The position numbers and the translations under genes are program-made. From Chloroflexota bacterium (lineage in GTDB: Bacteria; Chloroflexota; Dehalococcoidia; SM23-28-2; RBG-16-64-32), in the NCBI GenBank assembly GCA_022561095.1, contig JADFRV010000144.1, positions 1 to 5,737 of the forward strand: 5,737 nucleotides of DNA, in the 5' to 3' direction. The notes beneath the pieces were generated by a model. It had not been told where the DNA came from. It saw only the letters and a program-made list of their open reading frames with translations, and searched no databases. Position 1 is the stretch's first letter, and each line of letters begins with the position of its first letter. Shown in pieces: positions 5,610 through 5,737 of the stretch.

Positions 5610-5737
5610 ACACTGGCTGTGGCACAGACGCCAGGAACTTCACTATCGCTTCGGCAGACTCTTCCGGCCTCTCCCAGATGAACATGTGTCCCACACTGGG
5701 AATGATCTGGACTTTAGAGCTAGCAATGCGCTCCCGC
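5608..5737 (-). CDS. Alpha/beta-fold hydrolase, C-terminal end (cut by right window edge)
   Basis: Only the last 42 codons and the TAG stop are visible, too few for a standard ORF cutoff. The translation contains 'VQIIPSVGHMFIWERPEES', aligning with 'VRIVPGVAHMFFWEKPEES' at the end of the neighbouring hydrolase. By hand alignment 28 of 42 residues are identical with no gaps, and both proteins end a few residues after 'FLASVP'. It carries the catalytic His of the fold (the H of 'VGHMF'). The gene is therefore the upstream member of a tandem duplication and very likely shares a transcript with the downstream copy, since the gap is 13 bp and the ribosome-binding site overlaps its stop. Whether the rest is intact cannot be seen. 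Confidence 0.9.
   Translation of the reverse strand, partial: RERIASSKVQIIPSVGHMFIWERPEESAEAIVKFLASVPQPV

Overview
This 5.7 kb window is GC-rich chromosomal bacterial DNA carrying six protein-coding genes, two of them cut by the window edges. No RNA gene, CRISPR array, insertion sequence or phage gene is visible. The partial replicative polymerase gene (DnaE with a PHP domain, an 'IRGSAAAS' nucleotide-binding loop and a 'PDVDIDF' catalytic motif) resembles, from memory, DnaE proteins of Chloroflexota (Dehalococcoidia-type). An LLM flavin oxygenase, an SDR and paralogous alpha/beta hydrolases together would suit an aerobic member of that phylum. This placement is an inference and has not been checked by a search.

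Layout. Positions 1-1539 (minus strand) hold the first 513 codons of dnaE, reading off the left edge. Positions 1540-1727 are a divergent intergenic region with a near-consensus -10 box on each strand and a small dyad cluster between them. Positions 1728-2786 (plus strand) hold a 352-residue metallo-beta-lactamase-fold/rhodanese fusion of the persulfide dioxygenase type. It converges with the next gene, leaving only 3 bp between the stop codons. The rest of the window is a minus-strand gene string read from right to left: the last 42 codons of an alpha/beta hydrolase (5608-5737), a complete paralogous alpha/beta hydrolase (4779-5594), an SDR dehydrogenase (3958-4758) and an LLM-class flavin-dependent oxygenase (2790-3875, GTG start). 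The first three are separated by only 13 and 20 bp and have strong Shine-Dalgarno sites. The LLM gene is set apart by 82 bp containing a perfect 14-bp palindrome and promoter-like boxes.

How the genes may work together. The MBL-rhodanese protein probably acts alone in sulfane-sulfur or persulfide oxidation. The hydrolase-hydrolase-SDR-LLM string looks like a small catabolic cassette. One plausible reading is alcohol to ketone (SDR), ketone to ester or lactone by a flavin-dependent Baeyer-Villiger-type step (LLM), and ester or lactone hydrolysis (hydrolases). The substrate cannot be told from the sequence. The palindrome upstream of the LLM gene looks like a TetR-type operator, suggesting that the oxygenase can be induced separately.

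No clearly undescribed system is evident. The most worthwhile leads are the palindromic operator/promoter, the duplicated hydrolases in the oxygenase cassette, and the complete PHP metal site of DnaE.
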